NCBI RefSeq assembly: GCF_021228235.1
Contig: NZ_JAJQRG010000011.1
Location: 62,001 to 126,000 of the forward strand
Length of the DNA stretch: 64,000 bases
DNA from: Pseudophaeobacter flagellatus
GTDB lineage: Bacteria; Pseudomonadota; Alphaproteobacteria; Rhodobacterales; Rhodobacteraceae
Direction of reading: 5' to 3'
Positions 8,358 through 16,880 of the stretch are shown in pieces. Below the pieces are notes generated by a model that was not told where the DNA came from, made no database searches, and saw nothing but the letters and a program-made list of their open reading frames with translations. Position 1 is the first letter of the stretch; each line of letters starts with the position of its first letter. The position numbers and the translations under genes were made by a program.

Positions 8358-9503
8358 CTATTCTAGCGGAGGGTCCCCATCCTCGAGGGCAGCAAAAAAT
8401 GCGGTAATTGCGCCTTCCAGCCGATAGCGATCAATCACCGAGAAGTCGCGCTCCATCGCCAATTCAATCCGTCCATCGCGGGCCTGACAGCGCACTGTCC
8501 CCGCAGGGACACTGCAGCGCAGCGTGGTCTTGGCAACACCGGTCTCTGTCGTGCGCTCCGGCGCGACACCCTGCCTGGCCGTTGGGCCGGAACCGGCCCC
8601 CGGTGATAAGAAAGCGCGCAGCATCGCCAGTTCTGCCTCTTCAGACCGGACATCGCTGGCTTGCAACTGCTGGATCAAACCGGGGGCCAAATCATCACCT
8701 TCAGCCAGTTTCTTTTTCAGATCCAATCCCAGCGCACGCGGAATTGCCTCTGCAAAACGCAGATGGGCGCCGATCATTTCAAGCAATTCGGCGAAATGGC
8801 GAATGTAGCTACGCTTTTGTCGGCCTGCCGAGCCATAGAGATGCGCCACCGCATCCTCGACCCCGTCGCAGTCTGTTTCCGGATCCTGCGCATAAGACAG
8901 CGCAAGCTGCGCCATTTCCGCAAAAGAGATGTCGCGGCGCACCAGGTTTTCATCCACCATGCGGCGATAGAGCCCCTGCAAATCTTCGCCCTTGGCAATC
9001 AAACCTGCCGGGATACTGGCGTATTCTGCGGCGCCGGTTTCCTCCAGCAGCGCGCGATAGGCCGACAGCCGTCGAAACCCCTGGATCAGCTGATAGCTGC
9101 CATCGGCGGCCTCTTCCACCCGGATCGGGTTGGACAAGCCAATGCTGCGAATGGAGGCTTTCAGCTCTTCTAGTTCCGGGTCGCGCGACACGGCCCGGTC
9201 GCGCACCAGCTTGCTGGTCGCAATCTGATCCAGCGGGATCCGGTCCACCACCAGGCCCAGTTTTTTAAGGCGGACGAATTCATGCGCCAGCCGGTCATTC
9301 TCGGCGCGGATATTCTGCTCGGTGATAGCGCGGGCTTTCAGAGCCTCGGCATTTTCGGAAATCGCCGTCGCCATGGGGCCGCGACGGGCTTCGGCAAGGC
9401 TCGCCCCGTCATCCTTGGTCGATGGGGCAGGGGAGGGAGCAGGCGCAGGATCACTGGTGGGTTCAGACGGGAAATTGATGTCAAAGACGCGACGCTTGCT
9501 CAT
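8358..9503 (-). CDS. parB: Plasmid partition protein ParB
   Basis: This 381-residue ParB-family protein has the N-terminal ParB/Srx (CTPase) region, with DPELEELKASIRSIGLSNPIRV and the GFRRLSAYR box (about residues 115-165). A central helix-turn-helix DNA-binding region follows (about 190-270), then a variable C-terminus for dimerisation. ParB loads on parS sites and is segregated by ParA. Its start overlaps the parA stop (ATGA at 9500-9503), so parA-parB form one operon. One parS-like palindrome lies inside the gene. The long Pro/Ala-rich N-terminal extension before residue 60 is typical of plasmid ParB/RepB proteins. Confidence 0.88.
   Translation of the reverse strand: MSKRRVFDINFPSEPTSDPAPAPSPAPSTKDDGASLAEARRGPMATAISENAEALKARAITEQNIRAENDRLAHEFVRLKKLGLVVDRIPLDQIATSKLVRDRAVSRDPELEELKASIRSIGLSNPIRVEEAADGSYQLIQGFRRLSAYRALLEETGAAEYASIPAGLIAKGEDLQGLYRRMVDENLVRRDISFAEMAQLALSYAQDPETDCDGVEDAVAHLYGSAGRQKRSYIRHFAELLEMIGAHLRFAEAIPRALGLDLKKKLAEGDDLAPGLIQQLQASDVRSEEAELAMLRAFLSPGAGSGPTARQGVAPERTTETGVAKTTLRCSVPAGTVRCQARDGRIELAMERDFSVIDRYRLEGAITAFFAALEDGDPPLE
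8497..8510. promoter_or_regulatory. parS-like palindrome 3 (inside parB)
   Basis: GTCCCCGCAGGGAC, with one symmetry mismatch relative to the perfect copies and the same arms as the site at 10928-10943. It lies inside the parB coding sequence. Confidence 0.55.
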
Positions 9504-10804
9504 GTTTTATCCTCCATCTGGTCCCAGGCTTCTACGGCATAGCCTTTGAACTCCTCATAGGCTTGATCAAAGGACGCCCGCGCCCGGCGCCATGTTTCAC
9601 GGGTCATATCGCGATAGTCAATTTCATAGATCGAACTGAGGAACCGACCTGATTGTTCTACCGCGCGGGTCATCTCGATCGGGTGATCCGCCATTCGCCC
9701 CTCAAAGACCTTCATAAAAGCATCCCGCATGGCGCGGTGTAGATCATTGCCGCTTTCATATCGGGTCAGCAAAAAGCGCACATCCAGAAAGGCCTTTGGC
9801 AGGGTGAATGTCCCCGCGGGGACAACCCCATTAAAGGCCGAAAGATCCTCCAGTGCCTCGGAAAGCTGGCCAATAAAAGAAGTGGTGGAGTCATACTCCC
9901 AATACCCGGGGCCTGAGGGGATATAGAGCATATCCGCCGCAAATACCGCATTCATCGACTGATAGCCAATCGCAGGCGGGCAATCAAAAATGATCAAGTC
10001 ATAGTCATCCGAAGAGACCTGATCCAGATAGCGAGAGACAGCAGCAAAGAAGGACCACTCAGGATTGAGATGGCGATACTGGGCGCTGGCGAATTCCACA
10101 AAGGCGGCATTGGCGCAGCTGGGCACCAGATCAATGGTGGGCCAACTGGTGGGCTTGATGAAATCATTGATCCGCAGATCCTGCAGCCCCATGCCGGTAA
10201 TCGCATCGGGCAGATGCCGTTCTGGCAAGGCCGCGCCTGTCTCGGCCCCACGCGCCGAGGCATTCATTCGCTCGGTCTCGCGCACCAGATCGCGCGCCAT
10301 GATCCCCCAGACCGTATAGTCCTCGGTCACATCGCTAAGCCCCATGGAGTGCGACAGCGTCGCCTGCGGGTCGAAATCAACGCAGAGCACCCGATACCCA
10401 TCCAGCGCCGCCGCATGAGCGAAGTGCAGCGCCACCGTGGATTTGCCTGCGCCGCCCTTGAAGTTGGAAATCGCCACCCTCAGCGCACGCTTGCCTTCGG
10501 GGCGCGGTGGCATCAGGGATTTGCGGTTGATCTTGATCCGGCGGCGCAACTCGTTGATCTCTTCCAGCGAATACCAGCGCTGACGGCCGTCTGCCTCTAC
10601 ATGACCCTGGGGCAGGGAAGGATCCGCCGCCAGCCTGCCACGCAGGGTGGATTGATTGACCTTAAAGATCAGCTCGGCCACCTCCCAGCTGGAGAACCGC
10701 CGCAGGGTCTTTTCCAGCTCGGGTGAAAAGGTCTGCTGTCGGATCCAGCTCTGCATCTTTAGGGATTGCGCTTGCAATCGGGCCAAGTCTTCGTGGGTTA
10801 ACAT
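9500..10804 (-). CDS. parA: Plasmid partition ATPase ParA
   Basis: This is a 434-residue ParA of the large plasmid type (Ia). An N-terminal MerR-like winged HTH region (about residues 30-90, with RWYSLEEINELRRRI) precedes the ATPase domain. The deviant Walker A is KGGAGKST at 116-123, DFDPQATLS lies near 145, and FDCPPAIGYQS is the Walker B region near 275. ParA binds DNA non-specifically with ATP and moves ParB-parS complexes. The HTH suggests autoregulation of the operon, as in other Ia systems. It is divergent from the replicase gene across a 648-base region that holds the presumed origin. A perfect parS-like palindrome lies within the gene. Confidence 0.92.
   Translation of the reverse strand: MLTHEDLARLQAQSLKMQSWIRQQTFSPELEKTLRRFSSWEVAELIFKVNQSTLRGRLAADPSLPQGHVEADGRQRWYSLEEINELRRRIKINRKSLMPPRPEGKRALRVAISNFKGGAGKSTVALHFAHAAALDGYRVLCVDFDPQATLSHSMGLSDVTEDYTVWGIMARDLVRETERMNASARGAETGAALPERHLPDAITGMGLQDLRINDFIKPTSWPTIDLVPSCANAAFVEFASAQYRHLNPEWSFFAAVSRYLDQVSSDDYDLIIFDCPPAIGYQSMNAVFAADMLYIPSGPGYWEYDSTTSFIGQLSEALEDLSAFNGVVPAGTFTLPKAFLDVRFLLTRYESGNDLHRAMRDAFMKVFEGRMADHPIEMTRAVEQSGRFLSSIYEIDYRDMTRETWRRARASFDQAYEEFKGYAVEAWDQMEDKT
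9809..9824. promoter_or_regulatory. parS-like palindrome 4 (inside parA)
   Basis: Perfect 16-base palindrome TGTCCCCGCGGGGACA within the parA coding sequence. It is the longest exact copy of the core among the five sites. Confidence 0.65.
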
Positions 10805-10927
10805 GACGGCTCCTTGCTCTTACTCTGCCATGCGTCCTTTTTGGGCGGGACGCTAATTTTTACTCAACTCCCATTTACGCCGGATTTGTAAAAAACGCAA
10901 AACCTATTATTCTATTGAGAAGCGTCC

Positions 10928-10943
10928 TGTCCCCGCAGGGACA
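10928..10943. promoter_or_regulatory. parS-like palindrome 5 (upstream of parA)
   Basis: TGTCCCCGCAGGGACA, with one central mismatch, 124 bases upstream of the parA start. ParB or ParA binding here could also repress the operon. Confidence 0.6.
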
Positions 10944-11090
10944 CAGAGGGTTTCCTGTGCCAAGACCCACTGTTGAACCCCCTTAAAAACAGGGCGTCAC
11001 GGGCCAGATCTCTGCCCGCATTGATTCGCCAGCCCCTTGCGAATCGGGCCACCTTTATCTGCTCTCTTTCTCGGAGGGCGGGATAGATAT

Positions 11091-11170
11091 AGGGGGACAC
11101 AACAAAAGGAACCACGACCGATTGGGGGACATTTTCAACGAAATAGGGGACAGCCAGAACGTCCCCCAAT
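11091..11170. repeat. Iteron-like GGGGACA repeats
   Basis: Three direct copies of G(G)GGGACA start at 11092, 11124 and 11146, and an inverted copy lies at 11161-11168. ATTGGGGGAC at 11121-11130 is exactly inverted as GTCCCCCAAT at 11161-11170. The unit equals one half of the parS-like palindrome. Binding by the replicase is plausible but untested. Confidence 0.55.
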
Positions 11171-11180
11171 ACCATTGATA

Positions 11181-11208
11181 CCAATTTTTTTATCAAAAAA
11201 GGGATTGG
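11181..11208. repeat. AT-rich imperfect inverted repeat
   Basis: CCAATTTTTT and AAAAAAGGGATTGG flank a short TATC centre. It is the most AT-rich stretch near the repeats and could be the duplex-unwinding element of the origin. Confidence 0.35.
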
Positions 11209-11452
11209 GTCAGGAGGGAATTGCACAGAGGCCTTGACAGAATCGTGGCTAAGGACGCAAATCGTGTATATTGAACAAATAGCGTTGAGTTACCTAGAAC
11301 AGGACCCAACGTAATCCGGGAACAACCCGCGGTGTGAGGCAGATATATCCTAAACCGGACGGGCAGGCGAAGCTCTTGTCTACACGGTTTGATCAGATTT
11401 GATCGGTCAGGGGTACACCTGGCCAGGAGTGGTTAGAAAGACGGGTGCCACA

Positions 11453-12136
11453 ATGCAGGCTCAAAAACCCGCCGGGCGAAATGCATCGGCTCTGAAGTAT
11501 GACATACTCACTGCACTGGGCGCCTTTGCCCTGGCGCAGCCCAAAGCGCCGCAGCGTCTTGTGTTGCGCATCATGACCCTGGTCACAGCGCGCTACAATT
11601 GGACCAGAAATGAGCTTGCTGTCGGACAACGCGAAATCGCCCGCCTCTGGAGCGTGGATGAACGGACAGTCAAACGCGAAATGGCCAAGCTGCGGGCGAT
11701 GGGCTGGCTGGTTGTCAAAAAGCAGGGCGTGCGCGGTCGGGTCAGTGAATATGGCCTGGATCTGGATCGCATCTATGAAGACACCCGTGGCAGCTGGGCC
11801 AGTGTTGGTCCCGATTTTGAACACCGCATGCGCGGCACAGAAGCGCCGCCATCAAACGTCGTGCCGCTGCGCACGAGCGAAATTGCCGCCGCACCGGATC
11901 TGAGCAAGGGCGATGAGTGGAGCCTGGTCAAGGCGGTTTTGCATCAGGAAGACCCAGCCATCTATACAGCCTGGATTGATGCGCTAGCGCGTAGCGATCG
12001 GGCAGGGGGGCGCTTAACCCTCACAGCGCCCAGCCGGTTTCATGCCACCTATGTTCTGTCGCATCTGAAACCCCGGTTACTCGCAGCCTGCAGGGATGTG
12101 GACGAACAAATTTCCGACATTGTTATCCTTAGCTAG
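11453..12136 (+). CDS. DnaA-like plasmid replication initiator
   Basis: This 227-residue protein has an N-terminal winged-helix domain (about residues 20-100; QREIARLWSVDERTVKREMA, then MGWLVVKKQGVRGR). Its C-terminal domain (about 150-225) resembles DnaA domain I: W-SLVKAVL, AIYTAWIDAL, LTLTAPSRFHATYVLSHLKPRL. This small two-part layout, beside parAB in opposite orientation, is the signature of the DnaA-like replicase type of Rhodobacterales plasmids; it lacks the AAA+ domain of chromosomal DnaA. ATG 11453 was chosen over an in-frame TTG at 11399 because the conserved region begins soon after. It probably binds the repeats upstream and recruits the host helicase. Confidence 0.85.
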   Translation: MQAQKPAGRNASALKYDILTALGAFALAQPKAPQRLVLRIMTLVTARYNWTRNELAVGQREIARLWSVDERTVKREMAKLRAMGWLVVKKQGVRGRVSEYGLDLDRIYEDTRGSWASVGPDFEHRMRGTEAPPSNVVPLRTSEIAAAPDLSKGDEWSLVKAVLHQEDPAIYTAWIDALARSDRAGGRLTLTAPSRFHATYVLSHLKPRLLAACRDVDEQISDIVILS

Positions 12137-12245
12137 CCTGCCGCCCGACGGTAGTTTCGTAAGAGAAGCTGGTCACCGGCGGGCAGCGTCTTTGGTCGGC
12201 ATTGGTGAGCCGGTGCAGTTTTGCACTTGCCTGTATCGACCGAAC

Positions 12246-12273
12246 CAGTAATTATGCAGTTGTATAATTACTG
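12246..12273. promoter_or_regulatory. Operator-like palindrome upstream of the arginine cluster
   Basis: Perfect arms CAGTAATTAT and ATAATTACTG are separated by 8 bases, about 95 bases before the aminotransferase start. The TAATTA core resembles sites of some RpiR-family regulators, and an rpiR gene closes this cluster. Confidence 0.55.
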
Positions 12274-12368
12274 TGTTTCACGAGATTCTTCGGACATTGA
12301 GGCAGCCGCCCCGCGGGTGACGTCCTCGTTCCTTTTCAGAGCCTTGTGCCGAAATAGGTGGAAAAGCC

Positions 12369-13577
12369 ATGAAAACCACGGATGTAACCGCGCGCCTGGC
12401 CTCTTTGGGCGGCGCAAAATGGGATCTTCACCTTGCCGCGCGTGACCGCGTTGCGGCGGGGGCCGATATTGTCGAGATGACCATTGGCGAACCCGATGTG
12501 CCGGTCCCCCAAGAGCTGATGCAGCAGGCGATTGCCTCTATGCAGGCGGGGCGTACCGGGTATTCAGACGGTCGAGGTGAAATCAATCTGCGGCGGGCTC
12601 TGGCTGCCCGCTACACCGCCACCCGTGGGCGGCAATTTGAACCAGACAACTTTCTGTGCTTCCCCGGCACCCAAACAGCCCTGTTCGCGGCCATGAGCGG
12701 AGTTGCCCAGCAGGGCGATGAGGTTCTGGTTGGCGATCCGATGTATGCCACCTATGAAGGTGTTGTGGCCGCCAGCGGTGCCGCGATGGTGCCGGTGCCG
12801 CTGACGCCGGAACACGGGTTTCGCATGCAGGCCGCCGATGTGGCGTCGCGCATCACTCCGCGCACTCGGGCGCTGCTGCTGACCAGCCCGCATAATCCTA
12901 CAGGTGCCATTCTGGACCGGGAAGAGCTGATCGCCCTGTGTGAACTGGCGAAAGAGAATGATTTCTGGATTATTTCCGATGAGGTCTATGAACAGCTGGT
13001 GTTTGAAGGGGCAAAGTTCACTTCACCGCTGTCGCTCCCAGACTATGCCGACCGGGTGATCGCGGTCTCGTCGATTTCCAAATCCCACGCCGCGCCCGGC
13101 TTTCGCAGTGGGTGGTGCGTGGGTTCCAAAGCCTTTTGCGATGCGCTGTTGCCCTATTCCGAGACCATGCTCTTTGGTAACCAGCCCTTTATCGCTGATA
13201 TGACAGAGCTTGCCCTGCAACGTGACTCCTCTGTGGCAGAGGGAATGCGGACACGGTTCAATCGCCGCGCCCAGATCCTGGCTGACCGGGTGCAGGCCGA
13301 AACCGCATTGCAGGTGCACCGCCCCGAGGCGGGCATGTTTGCCATGATCAATGTTGCGGCCACCGGGCTGAGCGGTGATGCCTATGCCTGGGATTTGCTG
13401 GACCAGGGTGTCGCGGTAATGCCGGGCTCTGCCTTTAGTGACAGCCTGACCTCTTGGGTGCGGGTGGCGCTGACTATTGAAGATACGGATTTTGAGCTGG
13501 CCCTGAACCGCATCATTTCTCATGCGCAGGCCAAGACGCAGGGCCAGACAGCATCAGCAACACAGGGGGTCGCATGA
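12369..13577 (+). CDS. PLP-dependent class I aminotransferase, probable arginine:pyruvate transaminase (AruH-like)
   Basis: This 402-residue fold-type I aminotransferase has TSPHNPTGAIL (about residues 174-184), the ISDEVYE segment, the PLP-binding Lys in SISKSHAAPGFRSGW and a C-terminal RVALT. The class transfers an amino group to a keto acid in the cytoplasm. The substrate is inferred from context: the stop overlaps the ATG of a probable 2-ketoarginine decarboxylase, and a dimethylargininase follows. In Pseudomonas the AruH-AruI pair converts arginine to 2-ketoarginine and then 4-guanidinobutyraldehyde. Another basic amino acid, such as a methylated arginine, is equally possible. A palindromic operator lies upstream. 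Confidence 0.75.
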   Translation: MKTTDVTARLASLGGAKWDLHLAARDRVAAGADIVEMTIGEPDVPVPQELMQQAIASMQAGRTGYSDGRGEINLRRALAARYTATRGRQFEPDNFLCFPGTQTALFAAMSGVAQQGDEVLVGDPMYATYEGVVAASGAAMVPVPLTPEHGFRMQAADVASRITPRTRALLLTSPHNPTGAILDREELIALCELAKENDFWIISDEVYEQLVFEGAKFTSPLSLPDYADRVIAVSSISKSHAAPGFRSGWCVGSKAFCDALLPYSETMLFGNQPFIADMTELALQRDSSVAEGMRTRFNRRAQILADRVQAETALQVHRPEAGMFAMINVAATGLSGDAYAWDLLDQGVAVMPGSAFSDSLTSWVRVALTIEDTDFELALNRIISHAQAKTQGQTASATQGVA

Positions 13578-15205
13578 CTGACGCGGCAAAAACCATTGGC
13601 GAGGCGCTGGTGGATGGGTTGAAAGCCCGCGATGTCTCTTGCGTCTTTGGTATCCCCGGCGTGCACACGGTTGAGCTCTATCGCGGATTGGCCGCATCGG
13701 GGCTGCGCCATGTTACACCGCGCCACGAACAGGGCGCGGGCTTCATGGCGGATGGCTATGCGCGGGTCAGCGGCAAACCTGGGGTGGCCTTTGTAATCAC
13801 CGGGCCGGGGCTGACCAATACCTTGACACCGATGGCACAGGCGCGGGCGGATTCGGTGCCGATGCTGGTGGTTTCTGGCGTCAATGCCCAGTCGAGCCTT
13901 GGTAAAGGAATGGGCCATCTGCATGAATTGCCAGATCAGCGGGCCCTGGCGCAGACGGTGGCTCTGACCTCGCAGCATGTCGCCACCGCAGCAGAACTGT
14001 CCCCGGCATTGGATGCGGCCTTTGCGCCGTTTTCAACGGGTCGGCCTGGTCCCACACATGTGCAAATCCCGCTGGATGTGGCAGGTGTTGCGGCGGATGC
14101 TCTGCTGCCGCCAGCGGTGGTGCGGCCCCAGGATATCGAGACCGAACAGCTGCAAGAGGCAGTGCATCTGTTGCAGGCGGCTAAGCAGCCGGTCATTCTG
14201 GTGGGGGGTGGGGCCAAACGCGCAGGCGCGGCACTGGTGGCCCTGGCCGAGCGCCTGGATGCACCGGTGGTACAAACCACAAATGGGCGGGGATTGATGT
14301 TTGCGCATCCCCTTGGCGTTCCAGCCAGCCCCAGCCTGCAATCCGTGCGCGCGTTACTCAAAAGCGCCGATGTGGTCTTGGCCCTGGGAACCGAGTTTGG
14401 CCCTACAGACTATGATATGTATGCCACCGGAGAGTGGCCCGAGATGCGGCAGCTGATCCGGGTGGATCGCTGTGCCGAGCAACTGGGACGCCATGCCAGC
14501 GCGCTGGCGATCGAGGCCGAGGCGGGTGCCTTTGCCGCTGCCCTGTTGCAGGGCCTGCCCCAGGCCTGTTCGGGCCGCGATGGCGCGGCGCGTGCGGCGG
14601 CAACACGCAGCGCCGCAGAACAGGAGATCGGCAGCGAATATCTTGCCCAGGTTGCGGTTCTTTCGGCGATGCGGGATGCGGTCCCAGGCTGTTTGATGGT
14701 GGGAGATTCCACCCAGCCGATCTATGCGGGCAATCTCTACTACGATCACGATCGCGCAGGTGGCTGGTTCAATGCGGCCACAGGCTACGGTGCGCTTGGC
14801 TATGGGATTCCCGCAGCGATTGGCGCCGCGATTGCCGCACCTGACACTCCTGTGATCTGCATTCTGGGCGATGGCGGCGCACAGTTCTCCTTGCCCGAGG
14901 TGATGACGGCGGTGGATGAAAATCTGCCCATCATCTTTGTGATCTGGAACAACCAGGGCTACCGCGAAATCGCCACCTCGATGGAGGCGGTGGGCGTTGA
15001 GGTATTGGGCTGCGATCCAACCCCGCCCGATTTTGCCGCCACGGCCCAGTCTTTTCGGATTGGGCATATTGCTGTCGGCACCGACCCAGCCGAGATTGCT
15101 GCGGCGGTTGCCAACTCGCTGGGCCAGGGGCCCAGCTTTGTCGAAATTACTGCGCCTGTCTTTGCGCCAGCTGAGGATGAAGTCTTTGACCAACCCAAGT
15201 TTTGA
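13574..15205 (+). CDS. aruI: Thiamine-diphosphate decarboxylase, probable 5-guanidino-2-oxopentanoate decarboxylase (AruI-like)
   Basis: This 543-residue protein has the three-domain layout of the acetolactate synthase/benzoylformate decarboxylase family. The N-terminal Pyr domain has FGIPGVHTVELYRGL and the ThDP-activating Glu in TPRHEQGAGFMADGYAR. The centre is a Rossmann domain. The C-terminal PP domain has ILGDGGAQFSLPEV and WNNQGYREI, the Mg-ThDP motif. The sequence closely follows proteins annotated as 2-ketoarginine decarboxylase and the length matches. It overlaps the aminotransferase by 4 bases and the dimethylargininase by about 29 bases, so the three form an operon. The expected product is 4-guanidinobutyraldehyde; no guanidinobutyraldehyde dehydrogenase or guanidinobutyrase is seen nearby. 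Confidence 0.75.
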   Translation: MTDAAKTIGEALVDGLKARDVSCVFGIPGVHTVELYRGLAASGLRHVTPRHEQGAGFMADGYARVSGKPGVAFVITGPGLTNTLTPMAQARADSVPMLVVSGVNAQSSLGKGMGHLHELPDQRALAQTVALTSQHVATAAELSPALDAAFAPFSTGRPGPTHVQIPLDVAGVAADALLPPAVVRPQDIETEQLQEAVHLLQAAKQPVILVGGGAKRAGAALVALAERLDAPVVQTTNGRGLMFAHPLGVPASPSLQSVRALLKSADVVLALGTEFGPTDYDMYATGEWPEMRQLIRVDRCAEQLGRHASALAIEAEAGAFAAALLQGLPQACSGRDGAARAAATRSAAEQEIGSEYLAQVAVLSAMRDAVPGCLMVGDSTQPIYAGNLYYDHDRAGGWFNAATGYGALGYGIPAAIGAAIAAPDTPVICILGDGGAQFSLPEVMTAVDENLPIIFVIWNNQGYREIATSMEAVGVEVLGCDPTPPDFAATAQSFRIGHIAVGTDPAEIAAAVANSLGQGPSFVEITAPVFAPAEDEVFDQPKF

Positions 15206-15968
15206 ATTTTCCCGTGCGATTACCCGCCGCCCCGCCGCCAGCATCACCGAAGGTCTGCGCGCGGCTGATATCGGCACCCCCAGCCTAGAGGGTATGTTGG
15301 CCGCCCATAAAACCTATGTTGCAGCGCTGAAAAGCACTGGTGCCGAGGTGATTGAGCTGGGCCCGCTAGAGGCCTTTCCTGACGCGGTCTTTGTTGAAGA
15401 CACAGCCCTGTGCCTGCCGCAGGGTGCGGTTCTGATGCGTCCGGGCGCGCCGTCACGCATGGGCGAAGTGGCTGAAATGGCACCAACTTTGCGGAGCTGC
15501 TACGCGGATGTCCGCGAAATCAAGGGGCCGGGCCATATCGAAGGCGGTGATATTCTGGTTACCGGGCGTGAAGTGCTGGTGGGGCGGTCGGATCGCACCG
15601 ATGCCGCTGGTGTCGCCGAACTGGCCGAAATCGTTGGCGAATGGGGGCACAGCCTGCGCGAGGTCTTTACCCCGCCCGGTGTGCTGCATTTCAAGACCGA
15701 TTGTTCCTTGATGGACGGCGAGACCATACTGTCCACCAAACGGCTGTCGGCTTCGGGCTGCTTTGAAGGCTATCGCATCCTGGATGTGGCTGAAGGCGAA
15801 GAAGCAGCGGCCAATGCAATCCGCTTCAACAATCTGGTGCTCTGCCCGGCGGGCTTTCCGCGCACGGCGGAAATGCTGGACAAGGCCGGATTTGAGGTAG
15901 TCCAGATTGACAACACAGACTGCGCCAAGCTGGATGGCGGCATGTCCTGCCTGTCACTGCGGTTCTGA
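15177..15968 (+). CDS. ddaH: Dimethylargininase (N(omega),N(omega)-dimethylarginine dimethylaminohydrolase)
   Basis: This 263-residue amidinotransferase-fold protein matches bacterial DDAH: ITRRPAASITEGL at the start, FPDAVFVEDTA (substrate-binding Glu/Asp), GHIEGGDIL, the catalytic His in VLHFKTDCS and the nucleophile Cys in the C-terminal GGMSCLSLRF. DDAH hydrolyses asymmetric methylarginines to citrulline and a methylamine. ATG 15177 is used; a TTG at 15186 has better ribosome-site spacing (GAGG at 15173) and could be the true start. With an arginine-type transaminase and decarboxylase it suggests use of methylated arginines released by protein turnover, for nitrogen or carbon. The stop directly abuts the stop of the convergent rpiR gene. 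Confidence 0.85.
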   Translation: MKSLTNPSFEFSRAITRRPAASITEGLRAADIGTPSLEGMLAAHKTYVAALKSTGAEVIELGPLEAFPDAVFVEDTALCLPQGAVLMRPGAPSRMGEVAEMAPTLRSCYADVREIKGPGHIEGGDILVTGREVLVGRSDRTDAAGVAELAEIVGEWGHSLREVFTPPGVLHFKTDCSLMDGETILSTKRLSASGCFEGYRILDVAEGEEAAANAIRFNNLVLCPAGFPRTAEMLDKAGFEVVQIDNTDCAKLDGGMSCLSLRF

Positions 15969-16880
15969 TTAGCTGCGGATCTGTGGCAGTTTCGGTGCGC
16001 TCCAATAGGCGCCGCTGTCCTGCCTGAGCGCCTCATAGGCCTCTATCCGGCGGCGCGCCTCGGTGCCGCCGGCTTCGATCAGATGGGTCAGAAGACAATC
16101 CAGCACCGCCATGGCACCCGCATAGGCACCGAATGGATGCAGTGAATTTGCCGCAACGCTAAGCACGTGATCGGGCGTGATACCCGGCGCGATGACCTCG
16201 CTGTCAGAAATCAACAGAATGCGCGCGCCCTGTTTCTGTGCCAGACGCAGGGCTTGTATGGTGCTGGCGGAATAGGGCGCAAAGGTCAGTGCGATCAGGC
16301 AATCCTCGGGTCCAAGCCCCATCAGATCATCCAGCGTGGTGCCGACATGGCGGGGGACCAGGTCAATCGAAGGCATCGCCATCCGCGCGATATAGTGGAA
16401 ATAATAGGCCAAGGCATAGCTGGCGCGGCTGGCCGTGACGTGGCAGCGCTTGGCCCCCAGTAAGGTTGCAACAATGGCCTCGCAGCGTTCTGGCGTCATC
16501 TGCCGCAGCGAGCGGCTGACCACGTTCAGTTCACTCTGCGCCGCGCGGGCTTGCAGGGCTGCGGTTGGACCGCCCTCGGCCATGCGGGTCAGCCATTCGG
16601 CGCCGAGCGTGGTTTCCCCGGTGGTGATCAGGGCATCACGAAAGGGGCGGCGCAGGGCCTCGAAACTGTCATAGCCCAGACGCTCGGCGAGACGTACAAA
16701 GCTATTGGCGCTGACCTGCGCCTTGCGGGCGGTATCGCGGACCGGATCCAGCGCAAAGGGACCGGGGTTGTCGATGATGTATTTTGCCGCCTGCGACAGC
16801 TTGGCGGGCATGTCGGCGATCTGCGCTTTCAGCGTTGCGATCAACCGGGCAGTTTGTTTGGGGTCAAGATGTGGATCCAT
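15969..16880 (-). CDS. RpiR/MurR-family transcriptional regulator
   Basis: This 303-residue protein has an N-terminal HTH_6 domain (about residues 15-90: LSQAAKYIIDNP, ARKAQVSANSFVRLAERLGYDSFEALR). A SIS phosphosugar-type effector domain follows (about 125-265: GAKRCHVTASRASYALAYYF, LIALTFAPYSASTIQAL, ILLISDSEVIAP). It is convergent with the dimethylargininase gene with no gap. RpiR-like regulators with SIS domains also occur beside amino-acid and guanidino-compound operons, so it may respond to a non-sugar ligand. It is the best candidate to bind the palindrome at 12246-12273. A similar site was not found at its own promoter. Confidence 0.85.
   Translation of the reverse strand: MDPHLDPKQTARLIATLKAQIADMPAKLSQAAKYIIDNPGPFALDPVRDTARKAQVSANSFVRLAERLGYDSFEALRRPFRDALITTGETTLGAEWLTRMAEGGPTAALQARAAQSELNVVSRSLRQMTPERCEAIVATLLGAKRCHVTASRASYALAYYFHYIARMAMPSIDLVPRHVGTTLDDLMGLGPEDCLIALTFAPYSASTIQALRLAQKQGARILLISDSEVIAPGITPDHVLSVAANSLHPFGAYAGAMAVLDCLLTHLIEAGGTEARRRIEAYEALRQDSGAYWSAPKLPQIRS

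Larger units (their letters stand above)
10805..11452. other. Presumed replication origin region between parA and the replicase gene
   Basis: This 648-base gap separates divergent parA and the DnaA-like replicase. It contains one parS-like palindrome (10928-10943), a set of GGGGACA repeats (11091-11170), an AT-rich imperfect inverted repeat (11181-11208) and, close to the replicase start, TTTGATC repeated at about 11389-11404. I see no credible protein gene in it. Origin function is inferred from location and repeats only. Confidence 0.55.

Noticed and set aside
10912-11226. 104-residue frame in the parA/replicase gap
   Set aside because: It runs through the repeat array and a palindrome, has no ribosome site, and its composition follows the repeats.
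11234-11272. TTGACA and TATATT as a promoter for the replicase
   Set aside because: The boxes are separated by 27 bases, far from the usual 17, so I do not call a promoter.
14354-15277. 307-residue frame opposite the ThDP decarboxylase
   Set aside because: Shadow of a conserved enzyme; no start signal and no family features.
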